A stretch of 40,930 bases of DNA. It comes from Faecalimonas sp. (GTDB lineage Bacteria > Bacillota > Clostridia > Lachnospirales > Lachnospiraceae). Positions 32,374-40,894 of the stretch are shown in pieces. How positions within the stretch are numbered: the stretch's first letter is position 1; the number at the start of each line of letters is the position of its first letter. The position numbers and the translations under genes were made by a program. Where the stretch lies: positions 1-40,930 of the forward strand of contig JAHHTN010000010.1 of NCBI GenBank assembly GCA_020024645.1, read 5' to 3'. A model generated the notes under the pieces. It saw only the letters and a list, made by a program, of their open reading frames with translations. It was not told where the DNA came from and made no database searches.

Positions 32374-33045
32374 ATGATTGAATTAAAAGATGTCACAAAG
32401 GAATATTCCAAAGGTGTTGCAGCCTTAAATGGAATTAATTTGAAAATTGAACAGGGAGAGTTCGTATTTATTGTAGGTGACAGTGGTTCTGGAAAATCCA
32501 CATTAATTCGTCTTTTGATGAAAGAATTAGACCCAACATCAGGTACAATCATTGTAAATGGAATCAACCTCAATAGAATGAAACATAGACATATTGCAAA
32601 ATATAGAAGACATTTGGGCGTTGTATTTCAAGATTTCCGTTTGTTGAAGGACAGAAATATTTATGAAAATATTGCTTTTGCCCAACGAGTAATTGAAACT
32701 CCAACACGTGTGTTGAAACAAAAAGTTCCAGCAGCGCTTTCGCTTGTTGGTTTGGCGCAGAAGTATAAAGCTTATCCAAAACAATTATCAGGTGGAGAAC
32801 AACAAAGAGTAGCTATTGCAAGAGCAGTCGTAAATGAACCAGCTATTTTACTTGCAGATGAGCCTACAGGAAACCTCGATCCGACAAATGCATGGGAAAT
32901 TATGAAACTTCTTGAAGAGGCAAATGAAAGAGGTACTACAGTAATTGTAGTTACACATAATCACGAAATTGTAGCAGAAATGAAGAAACGTGTCATTACA
33001 ATGCAAAAGGGAGTCATTGTCAGCGACGAGAAAGAGGGCGAGTAG
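32374..33045 (+). CDS. ftsE: Cell-division ATP-binding protein FtsE
   Basis: This is a 223-aa ABC ATPase. Walker A 'GDSGSGKST' (about 35-43, K41), the signature 'LSGGEQQRVAIARAVVN', Walker B 'ILLADEPTGNLDP' and the switch 'VVTHNHE' are all present. With FtsX it forms a membrane complex that does not transport but drives conformational activation of a peptidoglycan hydrolase outside the cell. AGGAGGA precedes the ATG. FtsX follows by 4 bp. Gene order and sequence together separate it from general LolD-like ATPases. Confidence 0.95.
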   Translation: MIELKDVTKEYSKGVAALNGINLKIEQGEFVFIVGDSGSGKSTLIRLLMKELDPTSGTIIVNGINLNRMKHRHIAKYRRHLGVVFQDFRLLKDRNIYENIAFAQRVIETPTRVLKQKVPAALSLVGLAQKYKAYPKQLSGGEQQRVAIARAVVNEPAILLADEPTGNLDPTNAWEIMKLLEEANERGTTVIVVTHNHEIVAEMKKRVITMQKGVIVSDEKEGE

Positions 33046-33049
33046 AAAA

Positions 33050-33955
33050 ATGAGAATAAGTACAGTAGGATATACAATGAAACAAGGGGTTAAAAATATT
33101 GGTAGGAATAAGATGTTTTCCCTTGCATCTATTGCAACAATGTCAGCTTGTATTTTTATGTTTGGATTGTTTTTCTCAATTATCGTAAACTTTCAGAACA
33201 TTGTAAAAAGTGCTGAAGAAGGAGTTGCAATTACTGTGTTCTTTAATGAAGGAACAGAACAGAAAGACATTGATAAAATTGGAAAGTTAATTAAGGATAG
33301 AAAAGAAGTTGCTAGGGTAGAGTATACTTCTGGAGAACAGGCATGGGAAGATTACAAAAAGAAATATTTTGGAGATAAAGAATATCTTGCAGAAGGTTTT
33401 GCAGATAATCCACTTGTAAATTCAGATAACTATCAAGTATACATGAAGGATGTTTCGAAACAGAAAGATTTAGTAAAATATGTAAGTGGCCTTGAAGGAG
33501 TGCGTCAAGTAAATAAGTCAGATACAGTTGCCAAAACATTATCTGGAATTAATAAATTAATTTTATATGTATCAGGAGCAATCATTATTATTTTGCTTGC
33601 TGTTTCTATTTTCTTAATTAGTAATACAGTTACAATGGGTATCTCTATTAGGCGTGAAGAAATTGCAATTATGAAATATATAGGAGCGAAAGATGCTTTT
33701 GTCAGAATGCCATTTATTATAGAAGGGCTTTTGATTGGTTTTGTAGGAGCAATTATTCCACTTACAGCACTTTATTTTATGTATGAGAAAGCTGTAGGAT
33801 ATATTTTGATTAAATTTAAAATATTAAATAATCTTCTTACTTTCCTTCCGGTAACAGAAGTATATAAGACATTGCTTCCAATCGGAATTGCACTTGGAAT
33901 CGGAATTGGTTTTGTAGGAAGTTTCTTAACAATTCGTAAACACTTAAAGGTATAA
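33050..33955 (+). CDS. ftsX: Cell-division membrane protein FtsX
   Basis: A 301-aa protein with the FtsX topology: a cytoplasmic N-terminus 'MRISTVGYTMKQGVKNIGRN', TM1 at about 23-48, a large extracellular loop (about 50-180, 'AITVFFNEGTEQKDI') that engages the hydrolase, then three TM helices at about 175-205, 220-250 and 270-295. The start at 33050 gives the family-typical N-terminus; a longer frame would overlap ftsE by about 55 bp. It is immediately followed by the M23 gene at 33972, which encodes the likely partner of the extracellular loop. Confidence 0.95.
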   Translation: MRISTVGYTMKQGVKNIGRNKMFSLASIATMSACIFMFGLFFSIIVNFQNIVKSAEEGVAITVFFNEGTEQKDIDKIGKLIKDRKEVARVEYTSGEQAWEDYKKKYFGDKEYLAEGFADNPLVNSDNYQVYMKDVSKQKDLVKYVSGLEGVRQVNKSDTVAKTLSGINKLILYVSGAIIIILLAVSIFLISNTVTMGISIRREEIAIMKYIGAKDAFVRMPFIIEGLLIGFVGAIIPLTALYFMYEKAVGYILIKFKILNNLLTFLPVTEVYKTLLPIGIALGIGIGFVGSFLTIRKHLKV

Positions 33956-33971
33956 TTTAAGAGGTAATAGA

Positions 33972-35105
33972 ATGACAGGGAAAAAAGTAATCAGTTTAAT
34001 TTTGGCGACAGTTTTTGTTGTGGGAAGTGTTTTTAGACCGGTTCAGGCAACTGGCATTCGTTCAACAGAGGAAAAAGGTCAACAATTAGAAAAACAAAAA
34101 AAACAGGCAGAAAAAGAACAGGTATCTTTGAGTGAACGTCTGAATAGTATTATAACAGAGATGGAAATAGCGCAGTCTAATGTAGAGAAAAAAGAAGATG
34201 AAATTGCATTGGCTGAAGATGAACTTGTACAGGCACAAATTAAAGAAAACAAGCAATATGAAAGTATGCTGATTCGTATTAAATATGTATATGAAAATGG
34301 TAATTCTAAAATAATGGAAATATTGTTTGAAGCAGAAAATATGGCAGATTTTCTTAATGATACAGAGTATGTAGAACAGGTTTCACAATATGATCGAAAG
34401 ATGCTTGACCAATTTGCAAAATTAGTAAAAGAAGTAGAGAAAAAAGAAAAGACTTTAAAGAAAGAGAAAGAAAGTCTTGTTTCACTTCAAAAGAATTTAG
34501 AAGAAAAACAAAAAGAAGTACAAAATCTTCTCGCTACAAAAAAAGAAGAAATTGCAAAATTGGAAACGCAAATCGGTGAAAATACAAAAACATTGAATGA
34601 TTTGATTGCGAAAGCAAAAGAAGCGGAAAGAAGGAAACAGGAGGCGGAGAATGCCAATAAGAGACCATCAGGAAATTCGGGAAATAAACCGTCAAGTCCT
34701 GTGATTACAGGTGGTACGGGATATTTATCGAACCCATGTCCAGCTGGACGAATTACAAGTGAGTTTGGACCGCGTAAGGCGCCGGTTCCAGGAGCAAGTA
34801 CATTTCATGAAGGACGAGATTATGGTGCACCATCAGGAACTCCAATTTACGCAGCAGCAGAAGGAACTGTGATCCGTACGGGATATCAGGCTGTTCGTGG
34901 AAATTATGTTGTTATAAGACATCCAAATGGACTTACAACATGGTATCAACATTGTACAGACATTTTTGTTAGACAAGGACAGAAAGTTAGTAGGGGACAA
35001 AATATCGCTACGGTTGGAGCAACAGGACGAGTGAGTGGTCCACATTTACATTTTATAGTAGAAGAACCTAGTGGAAAATTGGTGGATCCAAGAAAATATT
35101 TGTAG
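33972..35105 (+). CDS. EnvC/PcsB-like coiled-coil M23 peptidoglycan hydrolase
   Basis: A 377-aa exported protein: signal peptide 'MTGKKVISLILATVFVVGSV' with cleavage near residue 28, a long Lys/Glu/Gln-rich coiled coil (about 30-225), a Pro/Ser/Asn linker, and an M23 peptidase domain (about 250-377). Zinc-ligand positions are visible: His and Asp in 'HEGRDYG', and 'GPHLHFIVEE'. Because the ligands are intact, it is probably an active endopeptidase rather than only an activator. Coiled-coil M23 proteins next to ftsEX (EnvC, CwlO-like, PcsB-like) are switched on by the FtsEX complex. The start has AAGAGG before it. Confidence 0.92.
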   Translation: MTGKKVISLILATVFVVGSVFRPVQATGIRSTEEKGQQLEKQKKQAEKEQVSLSERLNSIITEMEIAQSNVEKKEDEIALAEDELVQAQIKENKQYESMLIRIKYVYENGNSKIMEILFEAENMADFLNDTEYVEQVSQYDRKMLDQFAKLVKEVEKKEKTLKKEKESLVSLQKNLEEKQKEVQNLLATKKEEIAKLETQIGENTKTLNDLIAKAKEAERRKQEAENANKRPSGNSGNKPSSPVITGGTGYLSNPCPAGRITSEFGPRKAPVPGASTFHEGRDYGAPSGTPIYAAAEGTVIRTGYQAVRGNYVVIRHPNGLTTWYQHCTDIFVRQGQKVSRGQNIATVGATGRVSGPHLHFIVEEPSGKLVDPRKYL

Positions 35106-35118
35106 ATAGGACTCATAT

Positions 35119-36294
35119 ATGGGAGATAAAAAAAGATTTTTAAAGGGGGTGCTTTGTGGCACCCTTGTTACTTTAATTATTGTAGGAGCAGCGGGGCTGC
35201 ATTGGAAAAACGCCGGAGATGAAACAACGATTGATAAAAAAACGGCAGATAAATTAGAAAAGATAAGATATCTTATTGATGAAACTTATTTAAAAGAAAA
35301 TGAAATAAAAGATAAAGATTTAGAAGATTATTTACTTAAAGGTTATGTAAATGGTTTGAAAGATCCATATTCTGTATATTATAATGAAAAAGAAACAAAA
35401 GAATTGTATGAAACAACAGAAGGAGAATATAGTGGGATTGGGGCAGTTATGTCACAAAATCTTGAAACAGGAATCATTACAATGGTAAATGTATATAAAG
35501 ATTCTCCGGCAGAAAAAGCGGGTTTCAAAAATAATGATATTCTTTATAAAGTAAATGGAAAAGATATTTCTACAGAAGATATTAATAAGGTTGTTAATAA
35601 AATCAAAGGAAAAGAAGGAACAAAAGTAACAATAACAGTTCTTCGAGATGGAAAAGAATTTGAAGCAACAGCAGTTCGTGAGAAACTGGAGGCACATACA
35701 GTTGAATATAATATGAAAGAAAATAGGATTGGTTATATTCGTGTGACTGAGTTTGATAAAGTTACATATACACAGTTTGTGGAAGCAATCACAGATTTGA
35801 AGAAACAGGGAATGAAGGGAATGATTGTTGACCTTCGTGGAAATCCCGGAGGAAATTTATCGACTGTATGTCAGATGCTAGATTATGTCTTGCCGAAAGG
35901 TTTGATTGTGTACACAGAGAATAAGGATGGCAAACGTGAAGTGATGACTTCAGATGAGGAACATAAATTAGAAATGCCAATGACTGTTCTTGTGGATGGC
36001 AGAAGTGCTAGTGCATCAGAGATTTTTGCGGGTGCAGTTCAAGACCATAAGGTAGGTACACTTGTTGGGACAACGACTTATGGCAAAGGTGTTGTACAAC
36101 AGTTGTTTGATTTGAAAGATGGAACTTGTCTAAAATTGACTATCGCGGAATATTTTACTCCAAATGGAAGAAATATTCATGGAAAAGGGATTAAACCAGA
36201 TGTAGAAGTAGAGTATAAATATGATAAGAATAATGCTGATGCAGATAATCAGTTAGATAAGGCAATAGAAGTATTAAAACAAAAAATTAAATAG
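35119..36294 (+). CDS. S41 carboxy-terminal processing protease
   Basis: A 391-aa protein with an N-terminal TM anchor (about 10-27, 'GVLCGTLVTLIIVGAAGL'), a PDZ domain (about 90-175, 'GIGAVMSQNLETGIITMVNV'), and a serine-protease domain. The catalytic dyad is S298 and K323, with the Q327 helper, in 'DGRSASASEIFAGAVQDH' and 'TTYGKGVVQ', the same 25-residue spacing as in Tsp. Related clostridial and bacillar CtpA/CtpB process cell-wall hydrolases or sporulation regulators. Here it is 13 bp after the M23 gene, so a role in controlling that hydrolase is a reasonable guess. Confidence 0.94.
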   Translation: MGDKKRFLKGVLCGTLVTLIIVGAAGLHWKNAGDETTIDKKTADKLEKIRYLIDETYLKENEIKDKDLEDYLLKGYVNGLKDPYSVYYNEKETKELYETTEGEYSGIGAVMSQNLETGIITMVNVYKDSPAEKAGFKNNDILYKVNGKDISTEDINKVVNKIKGKEGTKVTITVLRDGKEFEATAVREKLEAHTVEYNMKENRIGYIRVTEFDKVTYTQFVEAITDLKKQGMKGMIVDLRGNPGGNLSTVCQMLDYVLPKGLIVYTENKDGKREVMTSDEEHKLEMPMTVLVDGRSASASEIFAGAVQDHKVGTLVGTTTYGKGVVQQLFDLKDGTCLKLTIAEYFTPNGRNIHGKGIKPDVEVEYKYDKNNADADNQLDKAIEVLKQKIK

Positions 36295-36300
36295 TAATGG

Positions 36301-36332
36301 AAAGGAATGCAAATTTTTGCATTCCTTTTTTT
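36301..36332 (+). terminator. Rho-independent terminator after the protease gene
   Basis: AAAGGAATGCAAA and TTTGCATTCCTTT form a near-perfect stem (36301-36328) followed by more Ts. It separates the division module from the pyr operon and also shows that pyrC must start downstream. Confidence 0.88.
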
Positions 36333-36360
36333 GTTAGCCTATGGTAGAATAAAATTATAT
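36331..36360 (+). promoter_or_regulatory. Possible pyr operon promoter
   Basis: TTGTTA (36331-36336), an 18-bp spacer and TTATAT (36355-36360) lie between the terminator and pyrC. The leader to the ATG is only about 20 nt, which leaves no room for a PyrR attenuator of the B. subtilis kind. Confidence 0.4.
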
Positions 36361-36387
36361 GTAATTTTGCAGAAAGGTTGTAAAATA

Positions 36388-37677
36388 ATGAGAATATTAA
36401 TTAAAAATGGTCATGTGTTAGATCCCAAAACACAGTATGATGAAGTTTCAGATGTGTTGATTGAAGGGGAACGAATTGTAAGAGTAGATAAGGGAATTGC
36501 TGATGATGTAGACAGAATAGTTGATGCGTCAGGATGTTATGTTATGCCGGGATTTATTGATTTACACGTTCATTTAAGAGATCCAGGGCTCGAATATAAA
36601 GAAACATTGCAAACTGGCGGAAAGGCAGGTGCAAGAGGAGGAGTCACTACTATCTGTGCAATGCCAAATACAAAGCCTGTCATAGATACAGGAGAAAAAG
36701 TAGAAGAGGTACATGGGCGTGCTAGAGTAGAATCACCTGTTAACGTTATCCAATTAGGTGCTATTACTGTAGGTCAAAAAGGGGAAGAATTGGCAGATAT
36801 TGCAGGAATGGCTAAAGCAGGGTGTCATGCAATAAGTGAAGATGGGAAATCTGTCATGAACGCATCTTTATATCGTCAAGCAATGAAACAAGCGAAAGAA
36901 AGTAAAATTTCAATCTTTGCTCACTGTGAAGATATCACAATGGTAGAGGGCGGAGTGATGAATGCAGATGAGAAAGCGAAGAAATTAGGGCTTAAGGGAA
37001 TTACGAATGCAGTAGAAGATGTAATTGTGGCAAGAGATATTTTACTAGCTAAAGAAACGGGAGTACAGTTACATTTATGTCATTGTTCTACAGCAGACAG
37101 TGTGAAAATGGTTGAAGAAGCAAAGAAAGAAGGACTTCCAGTGACAGCTGAAGTTTGCCCACATCATTTTATTTTAACAACAGATGATATACTTGAAGAT
37201 AACGGGAATTATAAAATGAATCCTCCTCTTCGTAGTAAAGAAGATGTCGAAGCATTAAAGGAAGGGTTGAAAAACAATATTATGGACGTGATTGCCACGG
37301 ACCATGCCCCACATTCTACAGAGGAAAAAAATAAATCTATGAAGGAAGCTATGTTTGGAATTGTTGGTTTAGAGACATCGGCAGCTCTTACTTATACAGA
37401 ATTGGTAGACAAGGGCATTTTAACACCGATGCAGATGGCAGAAAAAATGAGTTATAATCCAGCAAAAGTACTAGGCATCGAGGAGGAAAAGGGGTCTATT
37501 TCAGAAGGAATGATTGCTGATATTGTTGTTTTTGATCCCAAACGAGAATATCAAATTGATGCAACCACATTCTTTTCAAAAGGGAAAAATACACCATTTG
37601 ATAATTATCTGGTAAAAGGCGACGTGCGTTATACATTTGTCGACGGGAAAATAGTTTACGAAAATACAAGATATTAG
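36388..37677 (+). CDS. pyrC: Dihydroorotase
   Basis: Dihydroorotase closes carbamoyl-aspartate to dihydroorotate in pyrimidine synthesis. The 429-aa protein, from the ATG at 36388 with AGAAAGG upstream, shows zinc motif 'FIDLHVHLRDPG' (H60, H62), 'GGVTTICAMPNTKP', 'IFAHCED', 'HLCHCST', 'AEVCPHHF' and 'ATDHAPHS' (catalytic D305). This is the class I zinc-containing type common in Gram-positives. A hydrophobic extension possible upstream comes from translating the terminator and is not real. It is the first of pyrC-pyrF-pyrK-pyrD. Confidence 0.96.
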   Translation: MRILIKNGHVLDPKTQYDEVSDVLIEGERIVRVDKGIADDVDRIVDASGCYVMPGFIDLHVHLRDPGLEYKETLQTGGKAGARGGVTTICAMPNTKPVIDTGEKVEEVHGRARVESPVNVIQLGAITVGQKGEELADIAGMAKAGCHAISEDGKSVMNASLYRQAMKQAKESKISIFAHCEDITMVEGGVMNADEKAKKLGLKGITNAVEDVIVARDILLAKETGVQLHLCHCSTADSVKMVEEAKKEGLPVTAEVCPHHFILTTDDILEDNGNYKMNPPLRSKEDVEALKEGLKNNIMDVIATDHAPHSTEEKNKSMKEAMFGIVGLETSAALTYTELVDKGILTPMQMAEKMSYNPAKVLGIEEEKGSISEGMIADIVVFDPKREYQIDATTFFSKGKNTPFDNYLVKGDVRYTFVDGKIVYENTRY

Positions 37678-37689
37678 GAGGAAGAAAAG

Positions 37690-38616
37690 ATGATTAATAA
37701 ATTAGTAGAAAATATTAAAAGAACAAAGGCACCGATTGTAGTAGGTTTAGATCCAATGTTAAACTACATTCCACAGCACATTCAAAAGAAAGCATTTGCA
37801 GAATTTGGTGAAACATTAGAAGGTGCAGGCGAAGCAATTTGGCAATTTAATAAAGAAATTATTGATAAGACATACGATTTAATTCCAGCAGTAAAACCAC
37901 AGATTGCCATGTATGAACAGTTTGGTATTCCGGGACTTGTTGCATTTAAAAAGACAGTAGATTACTGTAAAGAAAAAGGACTAGTTGTGATTGGAGATAT
38001 TAAAAGAGGGGATATCGGTTCTACTTCTTCAGCATATGCTGTAGGTCATCTTGGACGTGTGCAAATCGGGAGCAAAACTTATGTTCCGTTTGATGAAGAT
38101 TTTGCCACAGTAAATCCATATTTAGGTTCAGATGGAATTAATCCATTTATTGATGTATGTAAAGAAGAAAATAAAGGATTGTTTATTTTAGTAAAAACAT
38201 CTAATCCATCAAGTGGAGAATTTCAAGATAGACTTGTTGATGGAAGACCATTATATGAATTAGTTGGTGAAAAAGTGGCACAGTGGGGAGAAAACCATAT
38301 GGGGGATGAATACAGTTATATTGGTGCTGTTGTTGGTGCAACTTATCCGGAAATGGGAAAAGTTCTTCGTAAAGTTATGCCAAAATCTTATATTCTTGTT
38401 CCTGGGTATGGAGCGCAAGGTGGACAAGGCAAAGACCTTGTACATTTCTTTAATGAAGATGGATTAGGAGCAATTGTAAATTCTTCAAGAGGAATTATTG
38501 CTGCCTATAAGCAAGAAGCATATGCAGAATTTGGAGAAAAACATTTTGCTGATGCATCAAGAAAAGCAGTTGAAACAATGATTGCTGATATCAATGGAGC
38601 ATTGGAAAACAGATAA
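37690..38616 (+). CDS. pyrF: Orotidine 5'-phosphate decarboxylase (type 2)
   Basis: PyrF makes UMP by decarboxylating OMP. The 308-aa length and the motifs 'IVVGLDPMLNYIP', 'PAVKPQIAMYEQFG' and 'GDIKRGDIGSTSSAYA' with the catalytic Lys-Asp set, mark it as the longer type 2 form found in many clostridia and actinobacteria. 'GYGAQGGQGKDL' near residue 238 and 'NSSRGIIAAY' bind phosphate. AGGAGGAAG precedes the ATG, 13 bp after pyrC. PyrE is not in this window. Confidence 0.95.
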   Translation: MINKLVENIKRTKAPIVVGLDPMLNYIPQHIQKKAFAEFGETLEGAGEAIWQFNKEIIDKTYDLIPAVKPQIAMYEQFGIPGLVAFKKTVDYCKEKGLVVIGDIKRGDIGSTSSAYAVGHLGRVQIGSKTYVPFDEDFATVNPYLGSDGINPFIDVCKEENKGLFILVKTSNPSSGEFQDRLVDGRPLYELVGEKVAQWGENHMGDEYSYIGAVVGATYPEMGKVLRKVMPKSYILVPGYGAQGGQGKDLVHFFNEDGLGAIVNSSRGIIAAYKQEAYAEFGEKHFADASRKAVETMIADINGALENR

Positions 38617-38635
38617 GGAGTAAGGGAGAATTGAA

Positions 38636-39406
38636 ATGGAAAAGAGAGAAAAAGAAAGAGCAGTTGTTGTATCACAGGAACAGATAGCAACAGATATTTA
38701 TAGTTTATGGCTTCGTGCAGATGCTGCCATTTCAGCAAAAGCAGGACAATTTATTTCCATGTATACAAATGATAGTGGGAAATTGCTTCCTCGGCCAATT
38801 AGTATCTGTGAAATCGACAAAGAAAATAAACAATTAAGAGTTGTTTATCGAGTCACAGGGAAAAAGACGGGAACAGAACAGTTTTCTAAGTTAGTAGAAG
38901 GAGATGAAATTGAAATTTTAGGTCCTCTTGGAAATGGTTTTCCTTTGAAAGATAAAAAGGCCTTTTTGATTGGAGGTGGGATTGGTATTCCGCCAATGCT
39001 TGAATTAGCAAAACAATTAAATGTAGAGAAACAAATTATTGTAGGCTATCGTGATGAGTTATTTTTGACAAAAGAACTTTCAGAAAATGGAAGTGTATAT
39101 GTTGCGACAGAAGATGGAAGCGTAGGAACAAAAGGAAATGTGTTAGATGCTATCAAAGAAAAAGAATTGTCAGCAGATATTATTTATGCTTGTGGACCTA
39201 CACCAATGCTTCGTGCATTAAAAGCATATGCAGAAGAAAATAATATTGAATGTTATATTTCTATGGAAGAAAAAATGGCTTGTGGAATTGGAGCTTGTCT
39301 TGCTTGCGTATGCAAATCTAAAGAGAAAGATCATCATACAAATGTGCATAACAAACGAATTTGCAAAGATGGACCAGTCTTTTTAGCAACGGAGGTGGAT
39401 TTATAA
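38636..39406 (+). CDS. pyrK: Dihydroorotate dehydrogenase electron transfer subunit
   Basis: PyrK carries electrons from PyrD's flavin to NAD+ through FAD and a 2Fe-2S cluster. The 256-aa protein has the FAD-binding 'LLPRPISICE', the NAD-binding 'FLIGGGIGIPPMLELAKQL', and C-terminal cluster cysteines in 'MACGIGACLACVC' and 'RICKDGPVF'. This marks the dihydroorotate dehydrogenase as the type 1B heterotetramer. Its stop overlaps the pyrD start (TAATG at 39404-39408), fitting equal production of the two subunits. Confidence 0.96.
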   Translation: MEKREKERAVVVSQEQIATDIYSLWLRADAAISAKAGQFISMYTNDSGKLLPRPISICEIDKENKQLRVVYRVTGKKTGTEQFSKLVEGDEIEILGPLGNGFPLKDKKAFLIGGGIGIPPMLELAKQLNVEKQIIVGYRDELFLTKELSENGSVYVATEDGSVGTKGNVLDAIKEKELSADIIYACGPTPMLRALKAYAEENNIECYISMEEKMACGIGACLACVCKSKEKDHHTNVHNKRICKDGPVFLATEVDL

Positions 39407-40308
39407 TGAACACAAAAATAAATATTGCAGGTGTAGAATGGAAAAATCCTGTAACAACAGCTTCTGGAACATTTGGTTCAGGTGCAGAATTTGCAGAGTT
39501 TGTTGATTTAAATAAAATTGGTGCAGTAACAACAAAAGGTGTAGCAAATGTTCCATGGGAAGGAAATCCAACACCTCGTATTGCAGAAACATATGGTGGG
39601 ATGATGAATGCTGTAGGATTACAAAATCCAGGAATTGATATTTTTTGTGAAAGAGATATTCCTTTTTTGCGTCAGTATGACACAAAGATTATTGTAAATG
39701 TATGTGGAAGAACAACGGAAGACTACTGTGAAGTAGTTGAACGCCTATCGCATGAAGATGTAGATATGCTAGAAATTAATATTTCCTGTCCAAACGTAAA
39801 AGAAGGTGGAATTGCTTTTGGACAAAATCCAAAATCAGCAGAAGAAATCACAAAAGAAATTAAAAAATATGCAAAACAACCTGTGATTATGAAATTAAGC
39901 CCGAATGTAACTGATATTATAGAAATGGCAAAAGCAGTGGAAGCTGGAGGAGCTGATGCAGTTTCTTTGATTAATACATTGACAGGAATGAAAATCGATG
40001 TGCATAAGAGAGCGTTTGCACTTGCGAATAAAACAGGTGGAGTATCTGGTCCAGCAATTAAACCGATTGCAGTTCGTATGGTTTATCAAACAGCAAATGC
40101 AATCAAGCTTCCGATTATTGCAATGGGAGGAATTGCAACACCGGAAGATGCGATTGAATTTATTTTAGCCGGTGCAACAGCAGTTGCAGTTGGAACAGCT
40201 AATTTTATTAATCCGTCAGTTACTATGGAAATTGCAGAAGGAATAGAACAATATATGGAACGTTATCACTTTGAAAATATAAAGGATATGGTTGGATTAG
40301 TGAAATAA
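39406..40308 (+). CDS. pyrD: Dihydroorotate dehydrogenase, type 1B catalytic subunit
   Basis: PyrD oxidises dihydroorotate to orotate with FMN; the partner is PyrK. It has 300 aa from the ATG at 39406, which begins 'MNTKINIAGVEWKNPVTTAS'; an upstream ATG at 39361 lies within pyrK and lacks a binding site. Substrate and FMN motifs include 'TTKGVANVPWEGNPTPRIAE', 'EINISCPNVKEGG' with the catalytic Cys, 'VIMKLSPNVTD' and 'IAMGGIATPEDAIEFILAGA'. The last two codons and stop form part of a perfect 29-bp inverted repeat. Confidence 0.96.
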   Translation: MNTKINIAGVEWKNPVTTASGTFGSGAEFAEFVDLNKIGAVTTKGVANVPWEGNPTPRIAETYGGMMNAVGLQNPGIDIFCERDIPFLRQYDTKIIVNVCGRTTEDYCEVVERLSHEDVDMLEINISCPNVKEGGIAFGQNPKSAEEITKEIKKYAKQPVIMKLSPNVTDIIEMAKAVEAGGADAVSLINTLTGMKIDVHKRAFALANKTGGVSGPAIKPIAVRMVYQTANAIKLPIIAMGGIATPEDAIEFILAGATAVAVGTANFINPSVTMEIAEGIEQYMERYHFENIKDMVGLVK

Positions 40309-40368
40309 ATGTGAACGGGGACGTAGTCAAATTGAAAAAGACTACGTCCCCGTTCACATTTATTTCAC
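40300..40368. repeat. GGGACGTAG inverted repeat, copy 3: perfect 29-bp palindrome overlapping the pyrD end
   Basis: The left arm (40300-40328) and right arm (40340-40368) are exact reverse complements over 29 bp with an 11-nt loop. The left arm starts in pyrD's last Val codon and holds its stop TAA. The inner core is GGGGACGTAGTC. It is likely to terminate the pyr operon although the downstream run is only TTTATTTC. It shares the core with 5353-5381 and 30014-30058. Confidence 0.85.
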
Positions 40369-40440
40369 AAACTAAAGCGATTATGTAAAAAATATACCGA
40401 ATAGAACTGAAAAAATACACGGAAGTTTCGGTAATTAAAA

Positions 40441-40894
40441 AAACCTAAGTCACAGACTGTAGAGGTTGGAGAAACTGTTAAATTTACAGTGGAGGCTGAA
40501 ACAAATGATGATGGGAACCTGACATATCAGTGGCAAGTAAATAACGGTACGGATTGGCAGAATATTGAGGGAGCAACAATTTCAGTACAGTGGGATATAT
40601 CTTCGTATAACGGAAATGTAGCAAACACATAAAATTGTCAGGAGAATTGGATTTAACTGATGGCATTGCAAATATAAAAGATTTGAAAGCAACTGTTGAG
40701 GTAACTATAAAAGAAGAACCTGCAAAACCGGAAGTTGACAAAGAGGCTACTGAGGGAGAGGTAGAACAGGCAATCAAAGATGTAGAGAAGGCAATGGAAC
40801 GAAGGTGTCGAAAACTTCTGATGATTTCCATATTCTTCTTTGGTTAACAGGAGTGCTTGGAGCAATTAAAGTAATCAGTGGAAGAAGAAAATAA
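40441..40894 (+). pseudogene. Decayed remnant of a cell-surface Ig-like-domain protein
   Basis: Three fragments in different frames read as parts of one surface protein. From 40441 to the stop at 40632, without a start codon, is 'SQTVEVGETVKFTVEAETND' followed by 'LTYQWQVNNGTDWQNIEGA', typical of bacterial Ig-like repeats. From about 40635 comes 'ELDLTDGIANIKDLKATVEV' and a Glu/Lys/Pro-rich linker. After a frameshift near 40795-40802 a tail encoded at 40802-40891 reads 'KVSKTSDDFHILLWLTGVLG' plus a basic end RRK, resembling a wall-sorting signal ('KTGD' in intact proteins, here 'KTSD'). The parts are too short and too broken to be functional. The window ends soon after; 40895-40930 shows nothing I can assign. 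Confidence 0.7.

Noticed and set aside
36333..36387. PyrR attenuator upstream of pyrC
   Set aside because: Only about 55 bp separate the preceding terminator from the start codon, with no anti-terminator or PyrR-binding loop; the terminator at 36301-36332 belongs to the protease gene.
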